From: Catellatospora paridis
GTDB taxonomy: Bacteria; Actinomycetota; Actinomycetes; Mycobacteriales; Micromonosporaceae
Length of the DNA stretch: 64,000 bases
Direction of reading: 5' to 3'
Assembly: GCF_009720365.1 (NCBI RefSeq)
Contig: NZ_WBZD01000048.1
Location: forward strand, 1-64,000
Under the pieces are notes generated by a model. It was not told the origin of the DNA and ran no database searches. It saw nothing but the letters and a program-made list of their open reading frames with translations. Each line of letters begins with the position of its first letter. The stretch's first letter is position 1. Positions 1-9,277 of this stretch are shown here, in pieces. The position numbers and the translations under genes are program-made.

Positions 1-36
1 CGGCGGGCCGCCCGGCGCCCCCCGGGCGGCCCGCCG
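1..36. terminator. Perfect 15-bp GC stem-loop
   Basis: Positions 1-15 pair perfectly with 22-36 around a 6-nt loop. It is probably the terminator of a gene that lies left of the window. No T-run follows, as is usual in actinomycetes. Confidence 0.6.
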
Positions 37-194
37 CCTAGATGCCATCGATAGATGGGGCCATTTAAATCATCCGAACCGGCAGCCTTGATCACAGCTT
101 TGTACCTAAGAAACTTAACTATTTATTGGCATCGTGGTCGCGTCGGCGGGACAGCCCGCCACATCCCCCTCAGGAATCGACGGAGGTTCCACAA
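37..194 (+). promoter_or_regulatory. AT-rich upstream region of the SGNH/NRPS operon
   Basis: This stretch is far more AT-rich than the rest of the window. It carries an inverted repeat CCATC-GATA-GATGG at 45-58 that could be an operator. A TTGATC at 88-93 could be a -35 element, but no convincing -10 at 17 nt is visible. It very likely holds the promoter of the operon that starts at 195. The exact promoter is not resolved. Confidence 0.4.
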
Positions 195-1481
195 GTGATC
201 ACAGAATCGACGCGCGGTACATCGCGTGCCGGGTCGCGCCGGGTCGGCCGGCGCGTCGCCGCCGGTCTCGCCGGTCTCGGCCTGCTCGCGACCACGCTGG
301 TCGCCGCGGCCGGCCCGGCCTCCGGCAGTCTGCCCGGCCGCTGGGTGGGGACCTGGGGGACCGCACTCACCGCACCGAGCCTGGCCAACACGGGCAGCTC
401 GCTCAACGGCTTCACCGACCAGTCGATCCGCCAGCTCGTCCGGGTCTCCCTCGGCGGGGAGAAGGTCCGCCTGCGGATCACCAACGCGTACGGCACCGGC
501 CCGCTGACCATCGGCCACGCCAGCGTCGGCCTGCCCGCCGCGCCCGGCTCGCCCACCCTGCAGCCCGGCAGCATCCGGGAGATCACCTTCAACGGCAGCG
601 AGTCCGCGACCGTCTACAAGGGTGCGGAGCTGCTGACCGACCCGATCGACCTGCCGGTGTCCGCGATCGGGGAACTCGCGGTGACGCTCTACCTGCCGAC
701 CCCGACCGGAGCCACGTCCTGGCACTGGACCGCCCGGCAGACCTCCTACATCTACGCCGGCGACAAGGCCGAGACCGCCGACGGCACCGGGCAGACCGCC
801 GCTTACAACCACTTCTACTACCTGGCCGGCATCGAGGTCCTCACCAAGACCGGCCTGGGCACGGTGGTCGTGCTCGGTGACTCGATCAGCGACGGGTCGG
901 GCGCCACGCTCGGCGCGAACACCCGCTGGCCCGACTACCTCGCCGGCCGCGTGACCAGCACCTGGCCCGCACTGGGCGACCCCGGCGTGCTCAACGTGAG
1001 CCTCGCCGGAAACCAGGTCACCCGCGACGGCCTGGCCATCAACTCCCCCGCCCTGGGCGACAGCGCCCTGGCCCGCCTCGACGACGACGTGTTCAGCCAG
1101 CCCGGCGTACGCACCGTCATCGTCGAACTCGGCATCAACGACGTGCACCTGTCCGGCTTCCCGGCCGACCAGATCATCAGCGGCCTGCGCCAGCTGGCGA
1201 TCCAGGCCAAGGACCGCGGCGTACGGGTCGTCGTGGCGACACTCGGCCCGTTCGAGGGCTACTCGTCCTGGACGCCCGAGAAGGAGGCCGTCCGCCAGGC
1301 GGTCAACACCTGGCTGCGCGGGAACAACGAGTTCGACGCGCTGCTCGACTTCGACCAGATCCTGCGCGACCCGGCCGCCCCGAGCAAGGTGCTGCCCGCC
1401 TACGACAGCGGCGACCACATCCACCCCAACGACACCGGCGCCCAGGCTCTCGCCGCGGCCGTGCCGCTCTGGCTGCTGTGA
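195..1481 (+). CDS. Secreted SGNH/GDSL-family hydrolase
   Basis: A 428-residue esterase/lipase-type hydrolase with an N-terminal signal peptide (Arg-rich start, then a hydrophobic Leu/Ala/Val stretch ending near ASG). Block I is LGDSISDGSG with Ser230 as nucleophile. Block III is GINDVH, and the catalytic pair is D407-H-I-H410. The GTG start at 195 is chosen because GGAGG lies 8 nt upstream; the longer TTG start at 126 has no such site. The stop is 4 nt before the first NRPS gene, so the genes are probably co-transcribed. The substrate is unknown. An exported enzyme cannot unload the cytoplasmic NRPS, so a role on the exported product or on cell-surface esters is more likely. Confidence 0.88.
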   Translation: MITESTRGTSRAGSRRVGRRVAAGLAGLGLLATTLVAAAGPASGSLPGRWVGTWGTALTAPSLANTGSSLNGFTDQSIRQLVRVSLGGEKVRLRITNAYGTGPLTIGHASVGLPAAPGSPTLQPGSIREITFNGSESATVYKGAELLTDPIDLPVSAIGELAVTLYLPTPTGATSWHWTARQTSYIYAGDKAETADGTGQTAAYNHFYYLAGIEVLTKTGLGTVVVLGDSISDGSGATLGANTRWPDYLAGRVTSTWPALGDPGVLNVSLAGNQVTRDGLAINSPALGDSALARLDDDVFSQPGVRTVIVELGINDVHLSGFPADQIISGLRQLAIQAKDRGVRVVVATLGPFEGYSSWTPEKEAVRQAVNTWLRGNNEFDALLDFDQILRDPAAPSKVLPAYDSGDHIHPNDTGAQALAAAVPLWLL

Positions 1482-1485
1482 CCCG

Positions 1486-4400
1486 ATGACGTCCCGCACC
1501 CTCCCCGACCTGCTGGCCGCCCTCGCGGCGGCGCGACCCGGACATGTCGCGCTGCGCCTGGCAGGCGGGGAGGGGGCGGGGCCCACGGAACTCACCGCGG
1601 CGGCGTGGCACACCCGCGCCACGGCCGTCGGGCACGGGCTGCTCGGCAAGGGCGTCGCGCCCGGCGACCGGGTGGGCCTGGTGTTCGACGGCACGGACTG
1701 GCTCGACTACGCGGTCGCGTACGCGGCGGTCACCGGGATCGGCGCGGTAGGCGTGCCGTTGTCGGCGGCCTCGCCCGAGGCGCGGCTGCGGGAGCTGCTC
1801 GATCACGCCGGGGCGCGAGCCGTCGTCGGCGCCGGCGGCTGGGCCCTGGCCGAGCTGGACGCCGGTGACACGGCGCAGCTGCCGGTCACCGTCCGGCCCG
1901 GACAGCCGGCGCAGATCGTCTACACCTCCGGCACCACCGGCACGCCCAAGGGCGTCGCGGCGAGCCATGGCAGCCTCACGCACGGGCTCGACCCGGCGCG
2001 GCCGCCGCTGGCGCACTCGCGGCACGCGCTGCACGCGTTCCCGCTCGGCACCAACGCCGCGCAGACGATGCTGGTCACCGCGCTGGTCGCGCGCCCCACG
2101 GTGGTCACCATCGCGGCCTTCGACCCTTGGGCGTACGCCCGCGCCGCGCAGACACTCGGCGTCGGCACCCTGTTCCTGGTGCCCGCGACGGCGAGCGCGC
2201 TGCTGGAGGCGGGCGTCTTCGAGCGGTGCGACCTCGACGCGGTGCAACTGGTGTCGTGCACTGCCGCGGCCCTGCCGCCCGCGGTGGCCCGGGCGCTGGC
2301 GGAGGCGCTGCCGGAAGCCGTGATCGTCAACAACTACACGTCGACCGAGGCCGCGCCCGCGCATACCAGCATGGTCTTCGATCCTGAGCGACCCGCCTCG
2401 GTCGGCCGGGCCGAGGGCGGGGCGGAGCTGCGCATCCTCACCGCCGACGGCACCGTCGCCGGGCCGGGGGAGACCGGCGAGGTGTGGCTGCGCGCGGGGG
2501 ACGCGGTGCGGGCGTACCACGGCGACCCCACCGCGAGCGCCGCCGTGTTCCGCGACGGCTGGGTGCGCATGGGCGACCTCGGCTATCGCGACGCCGACGG
2601 CTACCTCTTCCTGGTCGACCGCGAGTCCGACCTGGTCAACGCGGGCGCGTACCGGGTCTCCACGCTGCGGGTCGAGGCGGCCCTGCACGAGCACCCGGCC
2701 GTGCTCGGCGCGGCCGTGCTCGGCCTGCCGCACCCGGTGATGGGCGCGACGGTCGCCGCCGCCGTCGAGCTGCGCGACCCGTCCGCGCTGGCGGGGCTGC
2801 GGGCGTTCCTCGCCGACCGGCTCGCGCCCTACGAGCTGCCGACCCGGATCGTCGCCGTGGCCGCGCTGCCGCGCAACGACGGCGGCAAGGTGCGCAAGGG
2901 CGCGCTGCGAGAGCTGTTCACGCAGGCCCCGGCCAGGGTCGCGCCGCGCACCCCGGCCGAGGTCGCGCTGGCCGGGCTGTGGCGCGAGGTGTTGCGGGTG
3001 CCCGAGGTCGGCGTGGGCGACGACTTCTTCGCCCTCGGCGGCGACTCGATGCGCGCCACCCACCTGGCCGCCCTTGCCGCCGCCCACTTCACGCGCGACG
3101 TCCCGGTCTCCCTCATCTTCGACACCCCCCTACTCGCCGCCCAGGCCGAACTCCTCTCGGCCGCCCCGCCCGGCGCGCCGGAGCCGGAGTGGGCCGCCGC
3201 GGGCGATGATCGCTGTTCCGGGTCGGAAAGTGACGCTGGACCCCAGGTTTCGACACCAGACGCCGATCACCAACGGCCAGGTGGGGAGATGCCGCTGGCG
3301 TCCACTCAGGAGAGCATGCTGGCCTGGATGTGGGCGACGGGGGAGCCTCGGGACGTCGGGCCGATCAGTGTCGGGATCAGGGTGCGGGATCAGCTCGATG
3401 TCGCGCTGCTGGAGCGGGCGTTGACCGTGGTGGCGGAGCGGCAGGAGGCGCTGCGGACCGTGTTCGACCGTGCTCCGGACGGGCGGCACCGGGCGCGGGT
3501 GCTCGACCACTGCCCGCCGGTGGTGACCGCCGTCGCGGCCCGCGACCTCGACCACGCCGGGCAGCTGTGCCGGGCCGATCGGGAAGGCGGCTTCGACACG
3601 GTACGCGGGCCGCTGGTACGGGCGATGGTCGCCACCGTCGGCCCCGACGACCACGTGCTCGGGCTGGCCGTGCACCATCTGGTCTGCGACGGCGCGTCGA
3701 TGGGGCCGCTGCTGCACGAGGTCGGAGCGGCGTACGCGGCGCTGCGCGGCGGCACCCCGCTGCCCGCCGCCGCACCGGGCACGCCGCTGCGCGACTTCGT
3801 CGCGTACACCCGGCAGCGCTGGCCGGCCACCCTGCCGCACTGGCGGCGGACGCTCGACGGCGCGCCCGCGCACCTGGCGCCGTTCCGCGGTCGCCGGGAG
3901 GCGGTCCGGCTGCGCAGCGCCGCGCTGGAGTTCCCGCTGCCCGGCACGCTCGGCGACGGGCTGCGCCGGGCCGCGGCGGCCCAGGGCGCGACCCCGTTCA
4001 TGCTGATCGCGTCGTGCTGGGCGGCGGCGCTGTCGGAACGCACCGGCACCGACGACATCGTGCTGATGTCCCCGGTGCCCGGCCGCACCCGGCCCGGCAG
4101 CGAGGCGCTGATCGGCTGCCTGAGCCAGTCGCTGCTGCTGCGGGTGGACACCTCCGGCGGCCCGTCCGCCGCCGAGCTGCTGGCCCGGACCCGGCGCACC
4201 GTCCTTTTCGCGCTGGACCACCAGCACTACCCGTTCGCCGAGTTCTACCTGCGGCACACCGGCGCGGCCTGGCTGCGGGTGGAGACCTGGGGCGGCCAGG
4301 CGCACCTGCCGGGACTGGAGTCGGAGTCGTTCGAGCTGCCCCGGGCGCTCGACGCGGACTGGCCCACGCCCGGGGGCCTGCCCGACCTGCAGGCGCCCGA

Positions 4401-4569
4401 GCTGGCCGTCGTCGAGCATCCGGACGGTTCGCTGGTCGCGCACCTGCTCTGGAACCACCACGCCTTCGACCGGTCCGAGATGGACGCCCTTGCCGGGCGG
4501 GTCGCCGAGCTGTTCGAGCACGCGGCACGCGAGCTCGCCCCCGCACCACCGCAGGAGGTCCCGCGATGA
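1486..4569 (+). CDS. Non-ribosomal peptide synthetase, A-PCP-C
   Basis: A 1027-residue synthetase. The adenylation domain (about 1-480) has YTSGTTGTPKGV, and NNYTSTEAAP replaces the usual NxYGPTE, a form nearer to acyl-CoA ligases. The end of the domain keeps the invariant Lys in GGKVRKG. The carrier domain (about 488-560) has LGGDS with phosphopantetheine Ser521. The condensation domain (about 600-1020) has an intact HHLVCDG (H730, H731, D735). Residues about 574-595, between carrier and condensation domain, are encoded by a 64-bp interspersed repeat. The gene overlaps the next one by ATGA, so the two proteins are translationally coupled and probably work as one line. The missing upstream C domain suggests it starts the chain. 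The substrate cannot be predicted with confidence. Confidence 0.9.
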   Translation: MTSRTLPDLLAALAAARPGHVALRLAGGEGAGPTELTAAAWHTRATAVGHGLLGKGVAPGDRVGLVFDGTDWLDYAVAYAAVTGIGAVGVPLSAASPEARLRELLDHAGARAVVGAGGWALAELDAGDTAQLPVTVRPGQPAQIVYTSGTTGTPKGVAASHGSLTHGLDPARPPLAHSRHALHAFPLGTNAAQTMLVTALVARPTVVTIAAFDPWAYARAAQTLGVGTLFLVPATASALLEAGVFERCDLDAVQLVSCTAAALPPAVARALAEALPEAVIVNNYTSTEAAPAHTSMVFDPERPASVGRAEGGAELRILTADGTVAGPGETGEVWLRAGDAVRAYHGDPTASAAVFRDGWVRMGDLGYRDADGYLFLVDRESDLVNAGAYRVSTLRVEAALHEHPAVLGAAVLGLPHPVMGATVAAAVELRDPSALAGLRAFLADRLAPYELPTRIVAVAALPRNDGGKVRKGALRELFTQAPARVAPRTPAEVALAGLWREVLRVPEVGVGDDFFALGGDSMRATHLAALAAAHFTRDVPVSLIFDTPLLAAQAELLSAAPPGAPEPEWAAAGDDRCSGSESDAGPQVSTPDADHQRPGGEMPLASTQESMLAWMWATGEPRDVGPISVGIRVRDQLDVALLERALTVVAERQEALRTVFDRAPDGRHRARVLDHCPPVVTAVAARDLDHAGQLCRADREGGFDTVRGPLVRAMVATVGPDDHVLGLAVHHLVCDGASMGPLLHEVGAAYAALRGGTPLPAAAPGTPLRDFVAYTRQRWPATLPHWRRTLDGAPAHLAPFRGRREAVRLRSAALEFPLPGTLGDGLRRAAAAQGATPFMLIASCWAAALSERTGTDDIVLMSPVPGRTRPGSEALIGCLSQSLLLRVDTSGGPSAAELLARTRRTVLFALDHQHYPFAEFYLRHTGAAWLRVETWGGQAHLPGLESESFELPRALDADWPTPGGLPDLQAPELAVVEHPDGSLVAHLLWNHHAFDRSEMDALAGRVAELFEHAARELAPAPPQEVPR
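3205..3268 (-). repeat. 64-bp interspersed repeat inside NRPS coding sequence
   Basis: Read on the minus strand it starts with GATCGGCGTCTGGTGTC and ends with GCGATCATC. A related element of the same length lies at 63906-63969, starting GATCAGCGTCTGGTGTC and ending GCGATCATG, with GGTCC at the same internal offset (27-31). Here it is translated in frame as the PCP-C linker. Confidence 0.7.
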
Positions 4570-7500
4570 GCACCGCCACCCCGGCCCAGCACGGCATGTG
4601 GCTGACCGAGCGCCTCGGTCTGGCCGCCACGGCGTACCACATGCCGCTGCCGGTATGGCTCGACGGCCCGCTCGACGCGTCCCGGCTGGCGGACGCGTGC
4701 GCGGCGGCGGTCGCCCGGCATCCGGTGCTGTCGTGCGCATTCGCCGAGACCGACGGGGAACTGCTGCTGACCCCGGCTGCCTGCCCGCCGTCGCTGGTGG
4801 TGGGCGACGCACCGGAGGATCTGACGGCGTTCGTCCGGGAGCGCACGCTCGCGCCGTTCGACCTCGCCACGGGGCCGTTGATCCGGTTCGACCTGGTGCC
4901 CGCGGGGCCGGGGCGGCACCTGCTGCTGATCGTCGCGCACCACTTGGTGTTCGACGGCGAATCCAAGGAGATCCTGCTCGCCGACCTGGCGGCGGCCTAC
5001 TCGGCACTGGATGGCACGACGAGCGCGGTGGCGATCGCCGACGGCCAGGCGGCTGCCGGCCCGGCCGCGAAGCTGTCGGCCCTGGCTGACGCACCTGTGC
5101 GCGCCGCGGCGCTTCTCCCGCCGAGCCCGAGCGGCGAATCGGACCACATTGCCGCGCTTCTGCCCCAAGCCGCCGCACACTGGGCGCCGGCGTTCCGGGC
5201 TCCGGGTGAGCCCAGCCTGCCGGGGCTGCGGGCGACCACGTCGCCCGGCGCGCGGCCGGGGGTCGTGGTGCCGCTGGAGCTGGACGCGGTGACGGTCCGG
5301 GCGGTCGCCGGAGAGCTGGGCGCGACGACGTTCGAGGTGGTGCTCGCCGGGCTGCTCACGCTGCTCGACCGGTACGGCGACCCGGCCCCCGTGGTCGGCG
5401 TCGACCTGGGCACCCGGCCCGCCGACGGCCACGACCGGGTGGGGCTGCACGTCAACGAGCTGCCCGTCGGCGTGCCCGCGACCGACCCGGCCGACCCGCT
5501 CACCGTGCGGGAACGCGTCGCGCAGGTGCGGAGGCTGCTCCGGGAGACCTATCCCGTGCGCGCCGTGCCGCTGTCGCGGGCCGTGTCCGGCCTCGCTCCC
5601 CGCGCCGCGCTCACCCCGGTGTCGATCAGCTACCGTCGCCGGACCCGGCCGTCGCCGGTGTTCGCCGGGCTCGACGCGCGGGTCGAGTGGACGGCGTTCC
5701 ACCACGCCGCCCGCAACGCCCTGCACGTCCAGCTGCTCGACGACCCCGCCGCGCCGGACCTGCCCGCCCTGCTGCACGTCGACCCGTCCCGCCTGGACCC
5801 GGCCGACGCCGCCCGCATCGGCGCGCACCTGCGCACTCTGCTCGCCGGCTTCGCGGGGCGGCCGGACGCGCCACTGCACGACCTCGACATCCGCGATCCG
5901 TCCGAGCACGACCTGCTGGCCGCCTGGAACGACACCGGCCGGGCCGTCCCCGGGCCGCAGACCCTGCACGAGCTCGTCGACGCGCGGATCGCGGCCCGGC
6001 CGGACGCCATCGCGGTGGTCGCCGCCGACAGCGCGATGACGTACGCCCAGCTCGACGCCGAGGCCGCCGCGGTCGCGGCACAGCTGCGTGACCGCGGGAT
6101 CGGCCCCGGCGACCTCGTCGCGGTGTGCCTGACCCGCACGTCGCGGCTGCTGCCCGCGCTGCTCGGCGTGCTGCGCACCGGCGCGGCGTACCTGCCGCTG
6201 GACCCGGAGCACCCCGAAGCTCGGCGCGACGGCCTGCTCGCCGACGCGCGCCCGGCCGCGGTGCTGACGGCCGACGGTGACGGGGTGACAGTGCTCGGCG
6301 AGACCCTGGCCGTCACGGGCGGCCCAGGCGCGCCGGGCCGGCACGAGCCCGGGCTCTGTTACGTGATCTACACGTCCGGTTCGACCGGCCGCCCCAAGGG
6401 TGTGGCCGTAGAGCATCGCGGGGTGGTCAACCTGCTGCACGCGCTGCCTGAGGTGGTGCCGACCGGGCAGGGCGACGTGTGGTTGGCCGTGGCGTCGGCG
6501 GCGTTCGACATGTCGGTGCCGGAGCTGTGGCTGCCGCTGGTCACCGGCGGCACGGTCGTGCTGGCCACCGCCGAGCAGGCACGCGACGGCGAGCTGCTGC
6601 TGAAACTGTTGCGCCTGACCGGGGTCACCCACGCCCATCTGACCCCGTCGACGTGGCGGCGGCTGGTCGACGCCGGTTTCGCCGAGCCCGGGGTGATCGC
6701 GGTGTGCGGGGCGGAGGCGCTGCCCGCCCCGCTCGCCGCCGAACTGCGCTCGCGCACGAAGCGCCTGGTCAACCTATACGGCCCGACGGAGACGACGGTG
6801 TGGTCCACCGCCGCGGACCTCACGGGGGACGGCCCGGTGACCATCGGCCGCCCGCTGGCCAACACCACGGCGTACGTGCTGGACGCGGCCCTGCGCCCGG
6901 TGCCGCACGGCGTGGTGGGGGAGCTGTGCCTGGGCGGGGCCGGGGTCGCCCGCGGTTACCTGGGCCGCCCCGAGCTGACCGCGGCGCGGTTCGTGGACAC
7001 GGCCTGGGGGCGGCTCTATCGCACCGGCGACCGGGTGCGGCGGCTGCCCGACGGGTCGCTGGAGTTCCACGGGCGGGCTGACGACCAGCTGAAGGTGCGC
7101 GGCCACCGGATCGAGCCGGGGGAGGTGGAGGCGCACCTGCGGGCGGCCGAGTCGGTCGTGGACGCGGCGGTGACGGCGTCGGCGGACGGCGACGGTCTCG
7201 TGGCGTACATCGTCGGCGCGCCGGACCCGGTGCGGTTGCGCGAGCAGTTGGCCGCCGGGCTGCCCGGCTACCTGGTGCCGTCGGTGTTCACGCTGGTGGA
7301 GCAGTTGCCGCGCAACGCCAACGGCAAACTCGACCGGGCCGCGCTGGCCGGGCTGGCGGGCACACCGCTGGTGCCACAGTCGTCGCCACGGCCCTACACG
7401 GGGCTGGCGCTGCAGGTGTACGAGATCTGGCGGGAGGTGCTCGGGCACGGGGAGATCGGGCCCGACGACGACCTGTTCGACCTCGGCGGGCACTCGCTCA

Positions 7501-7613
7501 CGGTCACGAAGATCGCGGCCCGGTTGCGTCGCCGGCTCGGCGTGGACCTGCCGCTGCACGTCTTCTTCGACACCCCCACCATCAACGGCATCGTCGCCGC
7601 AGCGGACCGGTGA
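4566..7613 (+). CDS. Non-ribosomal peptide synthetase, C-A-PCP
   Basis: A 1015-residue module. The condensation domain (about 1-430) has HHLVFDG (H125, H126, D130). The adenylation domain has YTSGSTGRPKGV, NLYGPTETT, LYRTGDRVR and NGKLDR. The carrier domain has LGGHS with Ser977. Pocket residues read by eye against GrsA are roughly D-M-P-H-A-C-L-V-W-K, which I cannot match to a known substrate. No thioesterase, reductase or terminal C domain follows, so release must use a separate enzyme or a nucleophile in trans. The ATG overlaps the TGA of the preceding gene (ATGA). Because the upstream protein ends in a C domain and this one begins with one, the assembly line has two consecutive condensation domains. 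Confidence 0.9.
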   Translation: MSTATPAQHGMWLTERLGLAATAYHMPLPVWLDGPLDASRLADACAAAVARHPVLSCAFAETDGELLLTPAACPPSLVVGDAPEDLTAFVRERTLAPFDLATGPLIRFDLVPAGPGRHLLLIVAHHLVFDGESKEILLADLAAAYSALDGTTSAVAIADGQAAAGPAAKLSALADAPVRAAALLPPSPSGESDHIAALLPQAAAHWAPAFRAPGEPSLPGLRATTSPGARPGVVVPLELDAVTVRAVAGELGATTFEVVLAGLLTLLDRYGDPAPVVGVDLGTRPADGHDRVGLHVNELPVGVPATDPADPLTVRERVAQVRRLLRETYPVRAVPLSRAVSGLAPRAALTPVSISYRRRTRPSPVFAGLDARVEWTAFHHAARNALHVQLLDDPAAPDLPALLHVDPSRLDPADAARIGAHLRTLLAGFAGRPDAPLHDLDIRDPSEHDLLAAWNDTGRAVPGPQTLHELVDARIAARPDAIAVVAADSAMTYAQLDAEAAAVAAQLRDRGIGPGDLVAVCLTRTSRLLPALLGVLRTGAAYLPLDPEHPEARRDGLLADARPAAVLTADGDGVTVLGETLAVTGGPGAPGRHEPGLCYVIYTSGSTGRPKGVAVEHRGVVNLLHALPEVVPTGQGDVWLAVASAAFDMSVPELWLPLVTGGTVVLATAEQARDGELLLKLLRLTGVTHAHLTPSTWRRLVDAGFAEPGVIAVCGAEALPAPLAAELRSRTKRLVNLYGPTETTVWSTAADLTGDGPVTIGRPLANTTAYVLDAALRPVPHGVVGELCLGGAGVARGYLGRPELTAARFVDTAWGRLYRTGDRVRRLPDGSLEFHGRADDQLKVRGHRIEPGEVEAHLRAAESVVDAAVTASADGDGLVAYIVGAPDPVRLREQLAAGLPGYLVPSVFTLVEQLPRNANGKLDRAALAGLAGTPLVPQSSPRPYTGLALQVYEIWREVLGHGEIGPDDDLFDLGGHSLTVTKIAARLRRRLGVDLPLHVFFDTPTINGIVAAADR

Positions 7614-7617
7614 CGGC

Positions 7618-8364
7618 TCAGGTGCTGTACGTGCCGTCCCACGGCGACGCGAACATGATGTCCATCGGGTAGAAGCTGACCCGCGGCCTGCCGTACTCGG
7701 CCGTCTCGTCGACGAGTTCCCAGGTGACGTCGCCCTCACGCACGCAGAACGTACGAATGGCGATCTCGCCGTACGCGACGTCGGGCAGGTCGGCGATGAG
7801 TTGCTCGCGCAGCGCCTGCGCATCGCCGAACACGTCGTTGTGGATGCGGGAGCCCGTGTACGTCCCGGTGTGGTCGAACAGGAACAGCGCCACGCCGATG
7901 GCGCCGGGCGCGTTGCTGCGGGTGCCGTGGACGAGTGCGAGGAACTGGCCGTCGGCGTACCGGCCGAGCCGGTCGGTGCGCGACGAGTCGGGGTGGTACT
8001 CGATCCGGATCAGCGCGGGCGGCGTGTCCGGCTCCGGCGGCGGCACGGGCGACCGCCACTCGCACGCCTCTCGCCAGCCGTCGCGGCCGAGGTTCCAGGC
8101 CAGCATCGCCTCGAACGCGGCGTCGAACGCGACCGGGTGGGCCAGCTCGACCGGGGCGTCCTGCCCCTCTTGGGCGACCAGCCGGTAGCCGTCCGGCAGC
8201 CGCCAGGCCTGGATGAAGTCGTCGTCGTCCCCGTCGCGCACCAGCGCCACCGAGCCGCCGCCGGGCAGGTCGCTGAGCTGGTCGAGCAGCACCCACAGCA
8301 GCCCGCCCGAGGGTTGCTCGTGGGTGCTGTCGCGGTGGTAGAGGGTGATGCGCGGACTGCTCAC
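7618..8364 (-). CDS. Hypothetical protein, 248 aa
   Basis: A soluble acidic protein with no signal peptide, membrane segment or motif I recognise. The N-terminal part (ITLYHRDSTHEQPSGGLLW) and the central acidic, aromatic-rich region look like a globular unknown-function domain. The GTG start at 8364 is preceded by GGAAGGA at good distance; an upstream start at 8412 is possible but has no such site. It converges on the NRPS operon with a gap of only 4 nt and lies downstream of the nucleotidyltransferase on the same strand. Confidence 0.7.
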   Translation of the reverse strand: MSSPRITLYHRDSTHEQPSGGLLWVLLDQLSDLPGGGSVALVRDGDDDDFIQAWRLPDGYRLVAQEGQDAPVELAHPVAFDAAFEAMLAWNLGRDGWREACEWRSPVPPPEPDTPPALIRIEYHPDSSRTDRLGRYADGQFLALVHGTRSNAPGAIGVALFLFDHTGTYTGSRIHNDVFGDAQALREQLIADLPDVAYGEIAIRTFCVREGDVTWELVDETAEYGRPRVSFYPMDIMFASPWDGTYST

Positions 8365-8457
8365 CGGGGTCCTTCCGATAGCCGAAGCCGTTGCAGGATA
8401 GGTGTGGGCCACGCACCTGTCAGTCCCGCGTCATACGCGCGGGCCACGCGTCCCGGC

Positions 8458-9210
8458 TCAGTCCGCCGTGTCGCCGAGGCGGTGCAGGACATAGCCGACG
8501 AAGGCACGTGCCGCGGCGGCGTCGACGGCGCGGCCGGCCCGACCCTGGCCGTGACTGGCGACGGCCGCGGTGATGAGCGGGCCGAACTCGGGCACCGCCG
8601 CGGCCGCCGCACGTCCCGCCTCCGGTTTGGAGACCCAGCGCCTCGTGGTTCGCCAGTACAGCGCGCGGCAGACGTTGAGTACGGCGTCGTCGCTCAGGTC
8701 GGGGCCGTCGTTCGCGGCGACCGACGCGGCGACCACTGGTCGCAGCAGCGGGTACGGCAGGCGCGTGGCGAGGGTGGTGAACGGCGGTCCGGTCAGCGCC
8801 CGGTCCTGCTGGGCGGTGATGTCGCGGTCGATGGGATACCAGAAGCCCGGCCGCCCCTGCGGCCCGAACTCGGCCAGCGGGGTCAGTTCGCGGCCGGTGT
8901 TGAGGTTGAGGGTGAAACCGTCCTGCGTGGTCAGCCCGGCCAGCTGGGCTCGGTCGTAGAGCACGAACTCCAGCCCAGCGGCCGGGCAGGGCAGCGCCTC
9001 GTGGTCCAGTGCGGCGGCCACGGCGGTGACGTCGGCGGCGGTGACGCGCTCGCCGACGGCGATCAGGTCGAGGTCGCTGCGGCCGGGGCGGTAGCCGTCG
9101 AGGGCGACGCTCCCGGTGGGATACACGCCGGTGAGCCGCCTGCCGAGCAGCTCACGCAGCCGGTCGGTGACCGCGTGCAGGTACGCCGTCTCGGGGTCGG
9201 GCAAGGTCAT
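8458..9210 (-). CDS. Nucleotidyltransferase, aminoglycoside adenylyltransferase-like
   Basis: A 250-residue protein of the AadA/ANT superfamily. The N-terminal nucleotidyltransferase core carries GSVALDGYRPGRSDLDL, i.e. G-S followed by D-x-D for metal and NTP binding. The C-terminal helical half (LPYPLLRPVVAAS, VLNVCRALYW) matches the accessory domain of the streptomycin/spectinomycin adenylyltransferases. The ATG at 9210 is chosen because the domain begins a few residues later. A resistance role is possible, but distant family members act on other substrates, so the substrate is open. Confidence 0.8.
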   Translation of the reverse strand: MTLPDPETAYLHAVTDRLRELLGRRLTGVYPTGSVALDGYRPGRSDLDLIAVGERVTAADVTAVAAALDHEALPCPAAGLEFVLYDRAQLAGLTTQDGFTLNLNTGRELTPLAEFGPQGRPGFWYPIDRDITAQQDRALTGPPFTTLATRLPYPLLRPVVAASVAANDGPDLSDDAVLNVCRALYWRTTRRWVSKPEAGRAAAAAVPEFGPLITAAVASHGQGRAGRAVDAAAARAFVGYVLHRLGDTAD

Positions 9211-9277
9211 CAGCCCACCATCGCACGTCGCCCCGGCAGGTCCCGGCCGCGGCGGCACGGGACCTGCTGGGCGGCGG

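Noticed and set aside
123-1694. Long open frame antisense to the SGNH hydrolase and NRPS start
   Set aside because: It is a GC-driven shadow frame: rich in Gly/Arg/Val, no domain, and opposite to well-supported genes. Similar long antisense frames throughout the window were rejected for the same reason.
5626-6316. Antisense Arg/Ser-rich proteins within the second NRPS gene
   Set aside because: Shadow of the adenylation domain, no start signals.
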